This document shows, piece after piece, positions 45,284 through 55,156 of a DNA stretch of 64,000 bases. Location of the stretch: contig NC_000914.2 of NCBI RefSeq assembly GCF_000018545.1, positions 1 through 64,000 on the forward strand. The letters are read 5' to 3'. The position numbers and the translations under genes are program-made. The DNA is from Sinorhizobium fredii NGR234 (GTDB taxonomy: Bacteria; Pseudomonadota; Alphaproteobacteria; Rhizobiales; Rhizobiaceae). The notes under the pieces were generated by a model. The model did not search any database. It had not been told where the DNA came from and was given only the letters and a program-made list of their open reading frames with translations. The stretch's first letter is position 1, and every line of letters begins with the position of its first letter.

Positions 45284-46738
45284 CTATGGGCCCGTACGCC
45301 TCGAATCTGGCATTTCATTTCTCGATTCGTCTGCGACGCGGATGATATCGTCCTCGCCCAGGTAGGCACCAGTTTGAATCTCGACCAACTCCAGCATGAT
45401 CTTGCCAGGGTTGCCCAAGCGATGTATCGCCCCCTCGGGGATGTAGATTGACTGGTTCTCGTGCAGGATCGTTACTCGATCCTCGATTGTCACTTCTGCG
45501 GTGCCCTTCACGCAGATCCAGTGCTCTGATCGATGAAAATGCTTGTGGAGAGAAAGCATCTTCCCAGGGCGTACGAACAACCGCCTTACTTGGAAGCGAT
45601 CGCCGTTAAGCATAGTGGTGTAGCCGCCCCATGGCCGTATCAAAGTTGGGTGCAATTCCGTAAGACGTGCCGTATTTTCGTCCGCGGCGAGGCGCTTCAC
45701 CAAGTTTCCGATCTCATGGGCCTCCTCCAGTCGCCCGACGAAGACTGCGTCCTCGCTAGCGATGACTGCAACTCCATCCATCCCCTGTACAGCGAGATGC
45801 GCGGTATGCGACAACACAAGCGAATTCTTCGTGTTGCAGGCCGTAACATTGCCCTTGAGCACGTTACCATCAGCATTCTGCTCCTCATTCTTCCATACAG
45901 CATCCCAACTACCGAGATCCGACCAAGCAAAATCCGAGCAGACCACGGCGGCGTTTGCGGTTTTCTCCATCAGTGCATAGTCGATCGAGATGGATGGCGC
46001 TTGGCTGAAACTCTCCGGGGCAAGTCGTATAAAATCGGCGTCGACCGTTGAGCCCCTGACCGCGGCGTGCACCGCCGACAACACGTCGGGTGCATGTTCC
46101 TCAAGTTCGGCGATAATGCTGGCCGCCTGGAAAAGGAACATCCCAGAGTTCCAATAGTAATTGCCGGTCTCCAAAAGAGCCGCCGCCTTTTCGAGACTTG
46201 GTTTCTCGACAAAACATTGAACCGCATGGACGTCCTTGCCAAGGTAAGTGCCACGTTCGATGTATCCGTATCCTGTTGCTGGCCAAGTGGGTTGAATACC
46301 GAACGTCACGAGCTTGCCCTCCGCTGCGGCGATGCAGGCGGAGCGCACGCATTTCTTGTAAGTATCGTCTACCGTAATCGCGTGGTCCGACGGCAGCACA
46401 AGCAATAGCGCGTCCTCACCAAACCGATCAGCCACGATCCGGGCGGCGACGGCTACTGCGGCTGCCGTGTTGCGCGGCACCGGCTCAAGTACTATGCTGG
46501 AAAGCGTGACCCCGAGCTCGCGCGCCTGTTCGGCAACCAGGAAGCGAAATTCCTCATTTGTGATGACGAGTGGTGCTCCATAAACTTTGGCATCGGAAAC
46601 GCGCTTAAGCGTGTCTTGAAAGAGCGTTTCCTCGCCGATTAGCTTTAGAAACTGTTTTGCGGCAGTTGCGCGTGACAGAGGCCAGAGCCTTGTGCCCCTA
46701 CCCCCTGCCATGATAGCTGGGATAATCTTTGGAAGCAT
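45284..46738 (-). CDS. noeJ: Mannose-1-phosphate guanylyltransferase (/mannose-6-phosphate isomerase)
   Basis: The enzyme makes GDP-mannose from mannose-1-phosphate and GTP. The 484-residue protein has the nucleotidyltransferase signature IPAIMAGGRGTRLWPLSR, FVEKPSLEKAA and YYWNSGMFLF, and a C-terminal cupin (isomerase-type) domain with RPWGGYTTMLNGDRFQVRRL and LHKHFHRSEHWICVKG. The length is normal for the bifunctional ManC type. The ATG at 46738 was chosen because the family starts just before IPAIMAGG; a longer frame back to 46927 would overlap noeK. It is divergent from noeK and supplies the GDP-fucose branch used by NodZ. Confidence 0.93.
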   Translation of the reverse strand: MLPKIIPAIMAGGRGTRLWPLSRATAAKQFLKLIGEETLFQDTLKRVSDAKVYGAPLVITNEEFRFLVAEQARELGVTLSSIVLEPVPRNTAAAVAVAARIVADRFGEDALLLVLPSDHAITVDDTYKKCVRSACIAAAEGKLVTFGIQPTWPATGYGYIERGTYLGKDVHAVQCFVEKPSLEKAAALLETGNYYWNSGMFLFQAASIIAELEEHAPDVLSAVHAAVRGSTVDADFIRLAPESFSQAPSISIDYALMEKTANAAVVCSDFAWSDLGSWDAVWKNEEQNADGNVLKGNVTACNTKNSLVLSHTAHLAVQGMDGVAVIASEDAVFVGRLEEAHEIGNLVKRLAADENTARLTELHPTLIRPWGGYTTMLNGDRFQVRRLFVRPGKMLSLHKHFHRSEHWICVKGTAEVTIEDRVTILHENQSIYIPEGAIHRLGNPGKIMLELVEIQTGAYLGEDDIIRVADESRNEMPDSRRTGP

Positions 46739-46884
46739 GGTGTCATTTTTGATTGCGTTTGATGGAAGCTTCATAACAGTGTGGCGAGAGCGAAGCAATC
46801 TCATTAGTGGATGCGAATTCATTCGGCTTGCCCCGGTGGCGTCGACTACCTGCTGAACGCTGCCCGGCAAAAAAAGGCTAGTTA

Positions 46885-48309
46885 ATGGGTCCCAAATTCG
46901 GCACAAGTGGTCTGCGCGGGTTGGCAACAGAACTCGTGGGTAGTGTGTCGGCGCTCTATGCTACAGCCTTTTCGAGGATGCTCCTCGACAGAGGACGGGT
47001 CGCGCCAGGGGCGACCGTATTGGTCGGTCGCGACTTCCGCGATTCAAGTTCGGAAATCGCCGCTATCTGCATGGCGGCGCTCGCCCGGGCGGGAATGGTG
47101 CCGGTCGACTGCGGAGGGCTGCCGACACCAGCGCTTGCATTGTACGGCCGAAAACTCGGTGCAGCATCACTCATGATCACAGGCTCGCATATTCCGGCCG
47201 ACCGAAACGGCATTAAGTTCTATCTGCCTGACGGTGAGATCAACAAGGCCGACGAGCAGGCGATTACGGCGTTGGCGGAGCAGCTTTCAGCCGATGCAGA
47301 TGCAACCAGGGTTGAGTGTGGCCGCGGCGCCGACCACTCCAGCGAAGCAACTGACTTCTATATCCAACGTTACGAAACGCTGCTTCCAAAATCGGGCCTT
47401 AAGGGGCTAAAGATCGGCTTATATCAGCACAGCAGCGTTGCCCGCGATATTTTGACCACCATCTTGGAAGGTCATGGCGCAAATGTCGTACCGGTAGGCC
47501 GATCTGAGGTCTTCATCCCTGTTGACACGGAAGCTATTTCGGCGGCGACATGTAAGATGCTCGCTGCCTGGGCGAAGGAGTTCGCCTTTGACGCCATTGT
47601 ATCGTCCGACGCAGATGCCGATCGGCCCCTGCTAACGGATGAAACGGGAACTCCATTGCGCGGTGATCTGCTCGGTCTTATTTGCGCAAGGCTGCTGGAG
47701 GCCAAGCTTATTGCTACGCCAATAACCAGCAACTCCGGGATCGAGGCGGCGAGTGGCGTCGAGGTGGTGCGTACCCGCGTTGGCTCACCTTACGTCATTG
47801 CAGCCATGACTGAGGCGGTTGCCCGTGGCAAGCAGCGGGTGATGGGCTTCGAGGCCAACGGTGGCGTCATGCTAGGTTCGAACTTCTCGTTCGGAGGCGC
47901 GTCGCTTCCCGCCTTGCCGACCCGGGACTGCGTCCTTCCCATCATTGCAGCGCTCCACATGGCAGTAGAGGCCAAAACTCCCCTCTCGGGGATCGTCGCG
48001 ATGCATCGTTTGCCAGTCGCTTTGTCCGGCCGGATCGAGAACTATCCGTTCGATAGGAGCGACGCCCTAGTGGCATTCTTGAAAGCGTCAAAAGCTAATG
48101 TTTCCCATTTATTCAGCCGGATCGGTCGCGTGGCGGGCACGGACGACGTGGATGGCCTGCGCCTGACATTTGAAGGCGGCCGTATCCTGCACATCCGCCC
48201 TTCAGGAAATGCGCCTGAACTGCGTTGCTACGTCGAGGCAGACGACCCAGATGCTGCCGAACATTTGCTGGCTCAGGGACTGGCGGTCCTTAACAGTTCA
48301 ATGGTGTAA
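46885..48309 (+). CDS. noeK: Phosphomannomutase
   Basis: The enzyme converts mannose-6-phosphate to mannose-1-phosphate, the substrate of NoeJ. The 474-residue protein begins KFGTSGLRGLATELVG, carries the phosphoserine loop MITGSHIPADRNGIKFYLP, the metal-binding loop VSSDADADRPLLTDE, the substrate loop FEANGGVMLGS and the phosphate-binding end IRPSGNAPELRCYVEA. All parts are intact. It lies between noeJ (divergent) and nodZ (same direction, 228 bases downstream, with its own nod box). Confidence 0.95.
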   Translation: MGPKFGTSGLRGLATELVGSVSALYATAFSRMLLDRGRVAPGATVLVGRDFRDSSSEIAAICMAALARAGMVPVDCGGLPTPALALYGRKLGAASLMITGSHIPADRNGIKFYLPDGEINKADEQAITALAEQLSADADATRVECGRGADHSSEATDFYIQRYETLLPKSGLKGLKIGLYQHSSVARDILTTILEGHGANVVPVGRSEVFIPVDTEAISAATCKMLAAWAKEFAFDAIVSSDADADRPLLTDETGTPLRGDLLGLICARLLEAKLIATPITSNSGIEAASGVEVVRTRVGSPYVIAAMTEAVARGKQRVMGFEANGGVMLGSNFSFGGASLPALPTRDCVLPIIAALHMAVEAKTPLSGIVAMHRLPVALSGRIENYPFDRSDALVAFLKASKANVSHLFSRIGRVAGTDDVDGLRLTFEGGRILHIRPSGNAPELRCYVEADDPDAAEHLLAQGLAVLNSSMV

Positions 48310-48403
48310 GTTAGGCTTTGCTGATATGCAGATCTGTTACCGCTAGCGTCGATGGTTCGCCACCTAACGTGAAGATAAGCCCTGAAAGACACGTCCCCTT
48401 TAC

Positions 48404-48450
48404 ATCCAATATGTGGATGGTTGCCATTCAAAATATAAATTTTACTGATG
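48404..48450 (+). promoter_or_regulatory. nod box of the nodZ operon
   Basis: ATCCAATATGTGGATGGTTG followed by CCATTCAAAATATAAATTTT matches the nod-box pattern well. It lies about 88 bases before nodZ in the same direction and would place nodZ, noeL and nolK under NodD control. Confidence 0.9.
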
Positions 48451-48537
48451 TTGCCGAACTCCATTAGGAAGCTCTGAATTGATTGGAAATCCGTAGAAGA
48501 CAGTAAGTCAGAGCGGCGGCACTAAGGACGGGCAGCA

Positions 48538-49506
48538 TTGTACAATCGATATGTCCTCTCTCGGAGACGTACTGGTTTCGGTGACTGTCTGTGGTCGCTG
48601 GCGGCCGCTTGGCGCTACGCCCAAAGGACGGCGCGAACGTTAGCCGTTGACTGGCGCGGGTCCTGCTACCTTGATCAGCCCTTCACAAACGCCTTTCCGG
48701 TGTTTTTTGAACCAATCAAGGATATCGCAGGTGTCCCTTTTATTTGCGATAACCGGGTCAACGAGTTTTCCTTCCCAGGACCATTCTTCCCAAATTGGTG
48801 GAATAAACCTGCGATTGAATGTGTTTACCGCCCAGATGCTCAGGTTTTTCGAGAGCGAGACGAACTCGATGAACTTTTCCAGGCCCAAGATGATGTCGAG
48901 GCCAACACGGTAGTGTGTGATGCGTGTTTGATGTGGCGCTGCGACGAGGAGGCAGAGCGGCAGATTTTCTGCAGTGTCAAGCCTCGGGCTGAAATTCAGG
49001 CTCGCATAGACGCTATCTATCAGGAGCACTTCTATGGGTACAGTGCGATCGGGGTTCATGTTCGGCATGGTAACGGCGAAGACGTTATGGACCATGCACC
49101 CTACTGGGCCGATCCGGACCTTGCCGTGCATCAAGTGTGCACTGCCATTAATGCTGCCAAAGCGTTGCCCCACCCGAAGCCTGTGCGGGTGATTTTGTGC
49201 ACCGATAGCGCGCGGGTATTGGACCAGGTGTCGAGTAGGTTCCCCGATCTTCTCACGATCCCGAAAAGTTTCCGAGCGGATCAGTCTGGCCCATTACACA
49301 GCGCAGATCTCGGGGTTGAGGGCGGAATTTCCGCCCTCGTCGAGATGTATCTTCTTGGGCTTTGCGACACCGTCATTCGGTTTCCTCCGACAAGCGCCTT
49401 TACACGTTACGCACGCCTTTCTGTCCCAAGGGTTATTGAGTTTGATCTGAACGATCCTAGTCGCCTGGTCGTGATCGAAAGATCTTCAACAAATACCGCC
49501 TCTTGA
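48538..49506 (+). CDS. nodZ: Nod factor alpha-1,6-fucosyltransferase
   Basis: NodZ transfers fucose from GDP-fucose to C-6 of the reducing-end GlcNAc of the Nod factor. The 322-residue protein starts MYNRYVLSRRRTGFGDCLWS, with CDACLMWRCDEEAERQIFCS in the middle and the GDP-fucose-binding motif GVHVRHGNGEDVMDHAPYWA, and ends with RFPPTSAFTRYARLSVPRVI. All are NodZ hallmarks. The start is a TTG, with AGGA upstream; other NodZ proteins begin at the same residue. It is led by a nod box and followed by noeL and nolK. Confidence 0.97.
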   Translation: MYNRYVLSRRRTGFGDCLWSLAAAWRYAQRTARTLAVDWRGSCYLDQPFTNAFPVFFEPIKDIAGVPFICDNRVNEFSFPGPFFPNWWNKPAIECVYRPDAQVFRERDELDELFQAQDDVEANTVVCDACLMWRCDEEAERQIFCSVKPRAEIQARIDAIYQEHFYGYSAIGVHVRHGNGEDVMDHAPYWADPDLAVHQVCTAINAAKALPHPKPVRVILCTDSARVLDQVSSRFPDLLTIPKSFRADQSGPLHSADLGVEGGISALVEMYLLGLCDTVIRFPPTSAFTRYARLSVPRVIEFDLNDPSRLVVIERSSTNTAS

Positions 49507-49750
49507 ATGAAAATCGTCACCTCAATTCTAGGCGTGGTGAAGAGCAGTCATGGAGAAACTTGGGCGCGCTCCAAGGGACACGAGCGCCTCATGCCCAGTT
49601 GCCCCGGCCCGCACGTCTCCGGCAATACTGCTTTGAAAACCGCAATGCCTCCATAGGCCCGCTCTGTCGCCGAAGCACGACGATTTCCTTCACACCAGCT
49701 GCCCTAGCGCACGCCCTCTCCCGCAGGAATATCACTGGAGATTCGACAAA

Positions 49751-50806
49751 GTGACAGACCGGAAAGTAGCTTTAATATCTGGCGTAACGGGTCAGGATGG
49801 GGCTTATCTTGCTGAACTGCTGTTGGACGAAGGCTATATTGTTCACGGCATAAAGCGTCGTTCGTCATCATTCAACACTCAACGGATAGAGCACATTTAT
49901 CAAGAACGTCACGATCCTGAAGCGAGATTTTTTCTCCACTATGGGGATATGACGGATTCGACCAATTTGCTGCGCATTGTTCAGCAAACCCAGCCGCATG
50001 AGATCTACAACCTTGCAGCGCAAAGCCACGTTCAGGTAAGCTTCGAAACCCCCGAGTACACTGCAAACGCCGATGCAATTGGTACATTGCGCATGCTGGA
50101 AGCTATTCGGATTCTTGGGCTGACCAATCGGACTCGCTTTTATCAGGCATCGACTTCAGAGCTATATGGGCTGGCTCAAGAGAGCCCCCAAAACGAAAAG
50201 ACGCCATTCTACCCGCGTTCACCCTACGCGGCCGCAAAGCTGTACGCGTACTGGATTGTCGTAAATTATAGAGAGGCTTACGGCATGCATGCCTCCAACG
50301 GTATTCTTTTCAACCACGAAAGTCCGCTTCGTGGGGAGACGTTCGTGACTCGCAAGATCACCCGGGCTGCAGCGGCAATCAGTCTAGGTAAACAAGAGGT
50401 CCTTTATCTTGGAAATCTAGATGCTCAACGTGACTGGGGACATGCCCGTGAGTATGTGCGGGGCATGTGGATGATGTGTCAACAGGATAGACCAGGCGAC
50501 TATGTCCTGGCTACCGGGGTGACAACATCGGTTCGCACGTTTGTCGAATGGGCCTTCGAGGAAACCGGAATGACGATTGAATGGGTGGGAGAAGGCATTG
50601 AAGAAAGGGGCATAGACGCCGCGACAGGCAGATGCGTCGTTGCGGTGGATCCGCGCTATTTCAGGCCCACGGAAGTAGATTTACTTTTAGGCGATGCCAC
50701 CAAGGCCCGGCAGGTTTTGGGCTGGAGGCACGAGACAAGTGTGAGAGATCTTGCTTGCGAAATGGTAAGGGAAGATCTCTCTTATTTGAGGGGCACCCGA
50801 CAGTAA
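49751..50806 (+). CDS. noeL: GDP-mannose 4,6-dehydratase
   Basis: The enzyme converts GDP-mannose to GDP-4-keto-6-deoxymannose. The 351-residue short-chain dehydrogenase has the NADP-binding [27 protein letters not shown], the catalytic STSELYG and [17 protein letters not shown], and [20 protein letters not shown]. It is complete. It starts at GTG (49751) by family alignment. A gap of 244 bases separates it from nodZ, with no convincing gene in it. nolK follows after eight bases. Confidence 0.96.
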
Positions 50807-50814
50807 GAGGCGAG

Positions 50815-51759
50815 ATGCCGATGTATTTGCTAGACGGAAAGCGTATTTGGGTCGCAGGACACAAAGGTATGGTCGGCAGCGCCATAATTCGATCGCTTGC
50901 CTCCGAGGATTGCGAAGTCATCGTTGCAGATAGGCAAAAGCTTGATCTGACGCGGCAAGAGGAAGTTGAGAAATTTCTATTAAAGGAAAAGCCGCACGCG
51001 GTCATAATGGCGGCAGCGAAGGTGGGTGGGATCCTGGCAAATGATACTATGCCCGCTGACTTCATCTATCAAAACCTTATCATGGAGGCTAATGTCATTG
51101 AGGGCTCCTTCCGCAGTGGCGTTGAAAAGCTTCTTTTCCTTGGATCGAGTTGCATATATCCGAAGTATGCGGCGCAGCCCATAAGGGAAGAGGCTCTATT
51201 AACCGGACCACTTGAGCCGACCAACGAGTGGTATGCGATCGCCAAAATCGCCGGCATTAAGTTGTGTCAAGCGTATCGTAAGCAATACGGCGCAAACTTC
51301 ATATCAGCCATGCCGACAAATCTCTATGGCCCACGCGATAAGTTCGATCTTAACTCCAGCCACGTCGTCCCTGCCTTAATACGCAAAGCACATGAGGCAA
51401 AGATTAAAGACCTTGGGTGCTTGTCTATATGGGGAAGCGGCACACCTACTCGAGACTTTTTGTACAGTGAAGACTGCTCCGACGCCCTGGTCTTCCTACT
51501 TAAGCATTATTCCGAAACGGAACACATTAACATAGGCTCCGGGGGGGAAATAAGTATCATTGAACTAGCCCACATCGTCTGCCGTGTTGTTGGTTTTAAA
51601 GGCGATATAGTCTTCGACACATCCAAGCCGGACGGAACGCCACGAAAGCTTTTATCTAGCGAAAGACTCGTGTCGATGGGTTGGCGCCCGAAGACCTCGC
51701 TCGAGCTGGGACTGGCCAAATCCTATGAATCGTTTGTCAGCAATGTGGCTGATAATTAA
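50815..51759 (+). CDS. nolK: GDP-L-fucose synthase
   Basis: The enzyme epimerises and reduces GDP-4-keto-6-deoxymannose to GDP-L-fucose, the donor used by NodZ. The 314-residue protein has the Rossmann motif VAGHKGMVGSAIIR, AAAKVGGILANDTMPADFIY, the catalytic SSCIYPKYAAQP and NEWYAIAKIAGIKLCQAYRK, and LNSSHVVPALIRKAHEAK. All are GMER hallmarks. The ATG at 50815, with GAGGCGAG just upstream, is used; a frame open further back overlaps noeL. It ends the nod-box operon. Confidence 0.96.
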   Translation: MPMYLLDGKRIWVAGHKGMVGSAIIRSLASEDCEVIVADRQKLDLTRQEEVEKFLLKEKPHAVIMAAAKVGGILANDTMPADFIYQNLIMEANVIEGSFRSGVEKLLFLGSSCIYPKYAAQPIREEALLTGPLEPTNEWYAIAKIAGIKLCQAYRKQYGANFISAMPTNLYGPRDKFDLNSSHVVPALIRKAHEAKIKDLGCLSIWGSGTPTRDFLYSEDCSDALVFLLKHYSETEHINIGSGGEISIIELAHIVCRVVGFKGDIVFDTSKPDGTPRKLLSSERLVSMGWRPKTSLELGLAKSYESFVSNVADN

Positions 51760-52920
51760 GGCGGGTCGCGACTCTGGCACTGACACCGGTTTGCAAAGAC
51801 GCCCCACGGCGCCGCTCCCTCCCACACCATCGGCCTGCGGGTCACGGGCGAGTCGCTTGTGCGTTCCGCAAACGTCTGGCCGCCCGGTCTCTTCCGCGAT
51901 CACCCCTACCCGCTCATCAACGGCGTCGACGAGTTCGCGGTTCGTCGGCGCAAGATTTGTGCCGCCTGAAGATGCAGCATCGTAATCGACGGCGGACGGG
52001 GGGCCGTGAAAATATACCGCCTGCCTGAACGCTGCACTCGGAGCCGACTACAGCGCCGGTACGGGTGATCAGGCTCGCATTGGCAGGTAGAAACAGGCCC
52101 GCTCGACCGCCGTTGTTCCCAGTGGATAGGCGCCGCCGGCCCCAGGACAAGTGCCGGTCTTCGCCGTGACATTGACCGGAGCAGCGATGACCTACACTGT
52201 CTGCCAGTGGCGCACCGGTCTCGCGCGACACCGCACTCGAAAAAACGCTCATCCATTCCTTCACGATCGCAGCCTCGTTCTGTCTTAAACATCACTGATA
52301 ACTCCTCAAATTGAGAACCGCGACGTTCTGACTGCAGAACCGCCTGTGGCTGAAGCATACTCGGCTGTGAATCTACCGTATAGATTTATGTCATTGAAAA
52401 AATGGATTTCAATAAAGCGAGACTATGTGAAACTCTGGTGAAAAATACATCTGATTTAGCTCTTCCGGTGGACCGCTTTTCCACTCGGATCACGGTTGTA
52501 TTTCAGCAACACTAGCGTGGGCCGGTGCCGTGCCTGAAAAGGGCGTCGCGCGCGCAACTGAGAGGGTGAGTTCGAGCTTTGCCAAAGTCGCGGTTTCCTA
52601 CAAAAAACACGGCCACAACCCGTCCAGTGACCCATACGCGAGTTTCTCCACGCTGCGTGGGGCTCCGCGACTTTCGTTGAAGGTGCACCGATCGCTTTTA
52701 GAAGCGGCATCGAGTGATCACCGTGGACATCACCTGCAATGACTGAACGAACGAAACGCGGCGCTTATGCTCGCACAGCAATCGCTGTGCGCCGCTTTGT
52801 GCCTCATTATGTTTGGGGATCGAGTCGGGCGATATCCCTCTGGCTATCGAATCGACAGCTGGAAAATGCCGGATCCTGACGGACCGATGGTAGCAAAGGT
52901 CTTGAGAAAGGAGCATTTCA
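51760..52920. other. Long intergenic region between nolK and the hopanoid operon
   Basis: In about 1.16 kb I find no complete gene. One plus-strand frame near 51780-51970 reads GLRVTGESLVRSANVWPPGL, then FRDHPYPLINGVDEFAVRRR and a stop, which looks like the true C-terminal end of a lost protein; I cannot name it. The part from 52370 to 52450 is A/T-rich and may hold a promoter. Other frames (52456-52742) are not protein-like. Confidence 0.5.
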
Positions 52921-53445
52921 ATGAGCGCGCGCGGGACGGTCGAAGAGTGGATTCGACGATTCAATAAGGGTGATGCGATCGCTTTGGCTGAGCTGTACCA
53001 CGAAAATGCAATGAGCCTCTGGCCGATGCAGCGCCCCGTGATAGGACGCGCGGCAATCCAAAAGATTTTTCGACCAAATCGCGCCATTGCGGAGAGGATT
53101 TGCGCTCCGGAGTTCATCTACGAAGAAGATGACCGCGTAATAATTGAGTGGTGGGATATGTTTGCATGGCAGGGATGTGGTGTATTCATAATGCGCGGTA
53201 GTCGAATCGCCTTTAGCTACTGGGATATAGTCTCATCCGACGCTTTCAGCAAAGAATTCGTCAGAACGAATCAGTATACTCGAAAAACAGATTCGCATCG
53301 GATAATTCTCGGGGATAAAAACGCGCGCCGGTCGATAACGTCTTTGGCCGCCGCCGTACCTTCGTGGATTGTACGATTTATTCGGGGGCCCGACTGCATT
53401 TCAGCAGCATCCAACGCCTGCAAAACCGACGATGGTGCTAAATGA
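52921..53445 (+). CDS. NTF2-like / SnoaL-type protein at the head of the hopanoid operon
   Basis: The protein has 174 residues. Residues about 1-115 fit the NTF2-like fold (MSARGTVEEWIRRFNKGDAI, LAELYHENAMSLWP, GRAAIQKIF, VIIEWWDMFAWQGCGVFIMR); the last 55 residues are basic and unlike the fold. SnoaL-type proteins are small hydratases, cyclases or binding proteins. It has a strong ribosome binding site (AAAGGAG) and its stop overlaps the start of hpnC by four bases, so it is co-translated with the squalene genes. The role in this pathway is unknown to me. Confidence 0.75.
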   Translation: MSARGTVEEWIRRFNKGDAIALAELYHENAMSLWPMQRPVIGRAAIQKIFRPNRAIAERICAPEFIYEEDDRVIIEWWDMFAWQGCGVFIMRGSRIAFSYWDIVSSDAFSKEFVRTNQYTRKTDSHRIILGDKNARRSITSLAAAVPSWIVRFIRGPDCISAASNACKTDDGAK

Positions 53446-54320
53446 CGAGCGGCAGCGGCCCCAGGTCGGACGCAATGCACCGCGAGAAAAATTTCCCCGT
53501 TGCGTCGTGGATTATCCATCCGCGGCACCGAGCGCTGATTCTTGCCTTCTACCGATTCGTCCGCATGGCCGATGACATTGCCGATCACGCGACGCTCGCG
53601 CCAGACGAGAAGCTTCTGTACCTCGACCTCCTGGAAGCCGAGCTGCTCGGCAAGGGCGAAACGCGAGCAGAAGCTGTACACCTACGCACTGCGCTTGACC
53701 GACGCGGCATGCCGCCGCGTCATGCACTCGATCTGCTCACCGCCTTCCGAATGGACGTGACTAAGCAGCGTTACGAGAACTGGGACGAGGTGATCGATTA
53801 TTGCCGATACTCGGCGATGCCGGTCGGCCGATTTGTGCTCGACGTCCACGGCGAAAGTGCCGCGACGTGGCCGGCATCGGATGTGTTGTGCGCGGGACTG
53901 CAGGTCTGTAACCACCTGCAGGATTGCGGCAAGGATTTCCTTAATCTCAATCGCGTCTATATTCCGCGCGATGCGCTTTCAGCCAGCGGCGCCTCCATCG
54001 AAGAGCTGGGCGCCGCAAAATCCTCGTTGCAGATGCTACAATGCCTGCGCTCTCTCGCAGCGAAGGCCGAGGTGCTGCTCAACGGGGGCGGAGCGCTGGT
54101 GTCGCAGGTGAAGGACTTTCGCCTCCGGTTCGAGGTCTCCGTCATACTGTCTTTTGCCGATAAGATCGTGTCGATGCTGAAGATGCGCGATCCTCTAAGG
54201 GAGCGCGTGCATCTGTCGCCGCTTGAGCTGCTGCTCCATGGCGTCGGCGCAATGGCAAACGAAGCCGCGCGCCGTGCGTTCGGCCGCGGTACGCGATTCA
54301 AGACGACTGTCGACGTATGA
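53442..54320 (+). CDS. hpnC: Hydroxysqualene synthase HpnC
   Basis: HpnC turns presqualene diphosphate into hydroxysqualene. The 292-residue isoprenoid synthase shows MHREKNFPVASWIIHPRHRA and the first Asp motif RFVRMADDIADHA, LLTAFRMDVTKQRYENWDEV and the second region LQVCNHLQDCGKDFLNLNRV, then YIPRD. The second motif has CNHLQDCGKD where other members have an N-x-x-Q-D-x-x-x-D pattern, so it is intact. It overlaps the gene before and the gene after by four bases each. Confidence 0.93.
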   Translation: MTSGSGPRSDAMHREKNFPVASWIIHPRHRALILAFYRFVRMADDIADHATLAPDEKLLYLDLLEAELLGKGETRAEAVHLRTALDRRGMPPRHALDLLTAFRMDVTKQRYENWDEVIDYCRYSAMPVGRFVLDVHGESAATWPASDVLCAGLQVCNHLQDCGKDFLNLNRVYIPRDALSASGASIEELGAAKSSLQMLQCLRSLAAKAEVLLNGGGALVSQVKDFRLRFEVSVILSFADKIVSMLKMRDPLRERVHLSPLELLLHGVGAMANEAARRAFGRGTRFKTTVDV

Positions 54321-55156
54321 GGGCGGAGGCGGCGGCCCACGCGAACCACCGCTCTACGGCCCTTGGCAGCTCGTTCTATCTGGGAATGCGTACCCTCCCG
54401 CCGGTGCAGCGCGAGGCGATATTCCAGATCTACAGCTTCTGCCGCCAGGTCGACGACATCGCCGACTCCGACGAACCGCGCGAGCACCGCCTTGCTGCAC
54501 TTCAGCAATGGCGCGATCACATTGACGCGCTCTACCAATGTGTACCGCCGCCGCGGCTAAAGGACTATCTCGCCTCGGTAACGACCTTCGGGCTGAAGCG
54601 AGAGGATTTCCTAGCCGTTGTCGACGGCATGGAAATGGACGTACTACAAGACATCCGCGCGCCCAAAATGGCAACCCTGGATCTCTATTGCGACCGTGTC
54701 GCCAGCGCCGTGGGAAGGATGTCGGTGCGTGTGTTCGGCTTGAGCGAGGAGGATGGCATTGCACTTGCGCATCACCTCGGTCGTGCGCTGCAACTCACCA
54801 ACATCCTGCGCGACATAGACGAGGATGCTGGGCTGGGTCGGCTCTATATACCACGCGAAAGCCTCGATCACGCCGGTATCACCAGCAGCGACCCACATAA
54901 AGTCATCGCCGACAAGGCGCTGCCCAAGGCGTGCGCACCGCTGGCCCAACGCGCGATGATGCATTTTGCCGAATCCGACGAGATCATGAATTGCAACCCG
55001 CGCAGAATAGTACGCGCCCCCACCATCATGTCCAAATGTTACCGCGCGATCTTGGACCTGCTGCTGATAAGGGGTTTTGCGGCTCCCCGGGAACCGGTGC
55101 GTGTAACCAATCTCACAAAGCGCGCCATTCTCTTCCGTTACGCCTTGATGTTGTGA
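54317..55156 (+). CDS. hpnD: Presqualene diphosphate synthase HpnD
   Basis: HpnD joins two farnesyl diphosphates into presqualene diphosphate. The 279-residue protein has SSFYLGMRTLPPVQREAIFQ, the first Asp motif FCRQVDDIADSDEPR, GMEMDVLQDIRAP, LHHLGRALQLTNILRD-like sequence and the second Asp motif DIDEDAGLGRLYIPRE. The length is normal. Its start overlaps hpnC (ATGA) and its stop overlaps hpnE (TGATG). Confidence 0.94.
   Translation: MRAEAAAHANHRSTALGSSFYLGMRTLPPVQREAIFQIYSFCRQVDDIADSDEPREHRLAALQQWRDHIDALYQCVPPPRLKDYLASVTTFGLKREDFLAVVDGMEMDVLQDIRAPKMATLDLYCDRVASAVGRMSVRVFGLSEEDGIALAHHLGRALQLTNILRDIDEDAGLGRLYIPRESLDHAGITSSDPHKVIADKALPKACAPLAQRAMMHFAESDEIMNCNPRRIVRAPTIMSKCYRAILDLLLIRGFAAPREPVRVTNLTKRAILFRYALML

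Noticed and set aside
44657..45451. Long plus-strand frame of 264 codons under the nod box
   Set aside because: Its composition is Arg/Pro/Ser-rich, it has no domain and it runs antisense into noeJ; it looks like a by-product of high G+C.
46739..46927. Longer start for noeJ
   Set aside because: It would overlap noeK and add residues not present in the family.
49503..49754. Possible gene between nodZ and noeL
   Set aside because: The 83-codon frame is not protein-like; the alternative frame from 49507 is only about 50 codons and has no known relative.
51765..51795. Sigma-54 promoter (TGGCAC ... TTGCA)
   Set aside because: The two boxes are too far apart: the GG-to-GC distance does not fit the required spacing.
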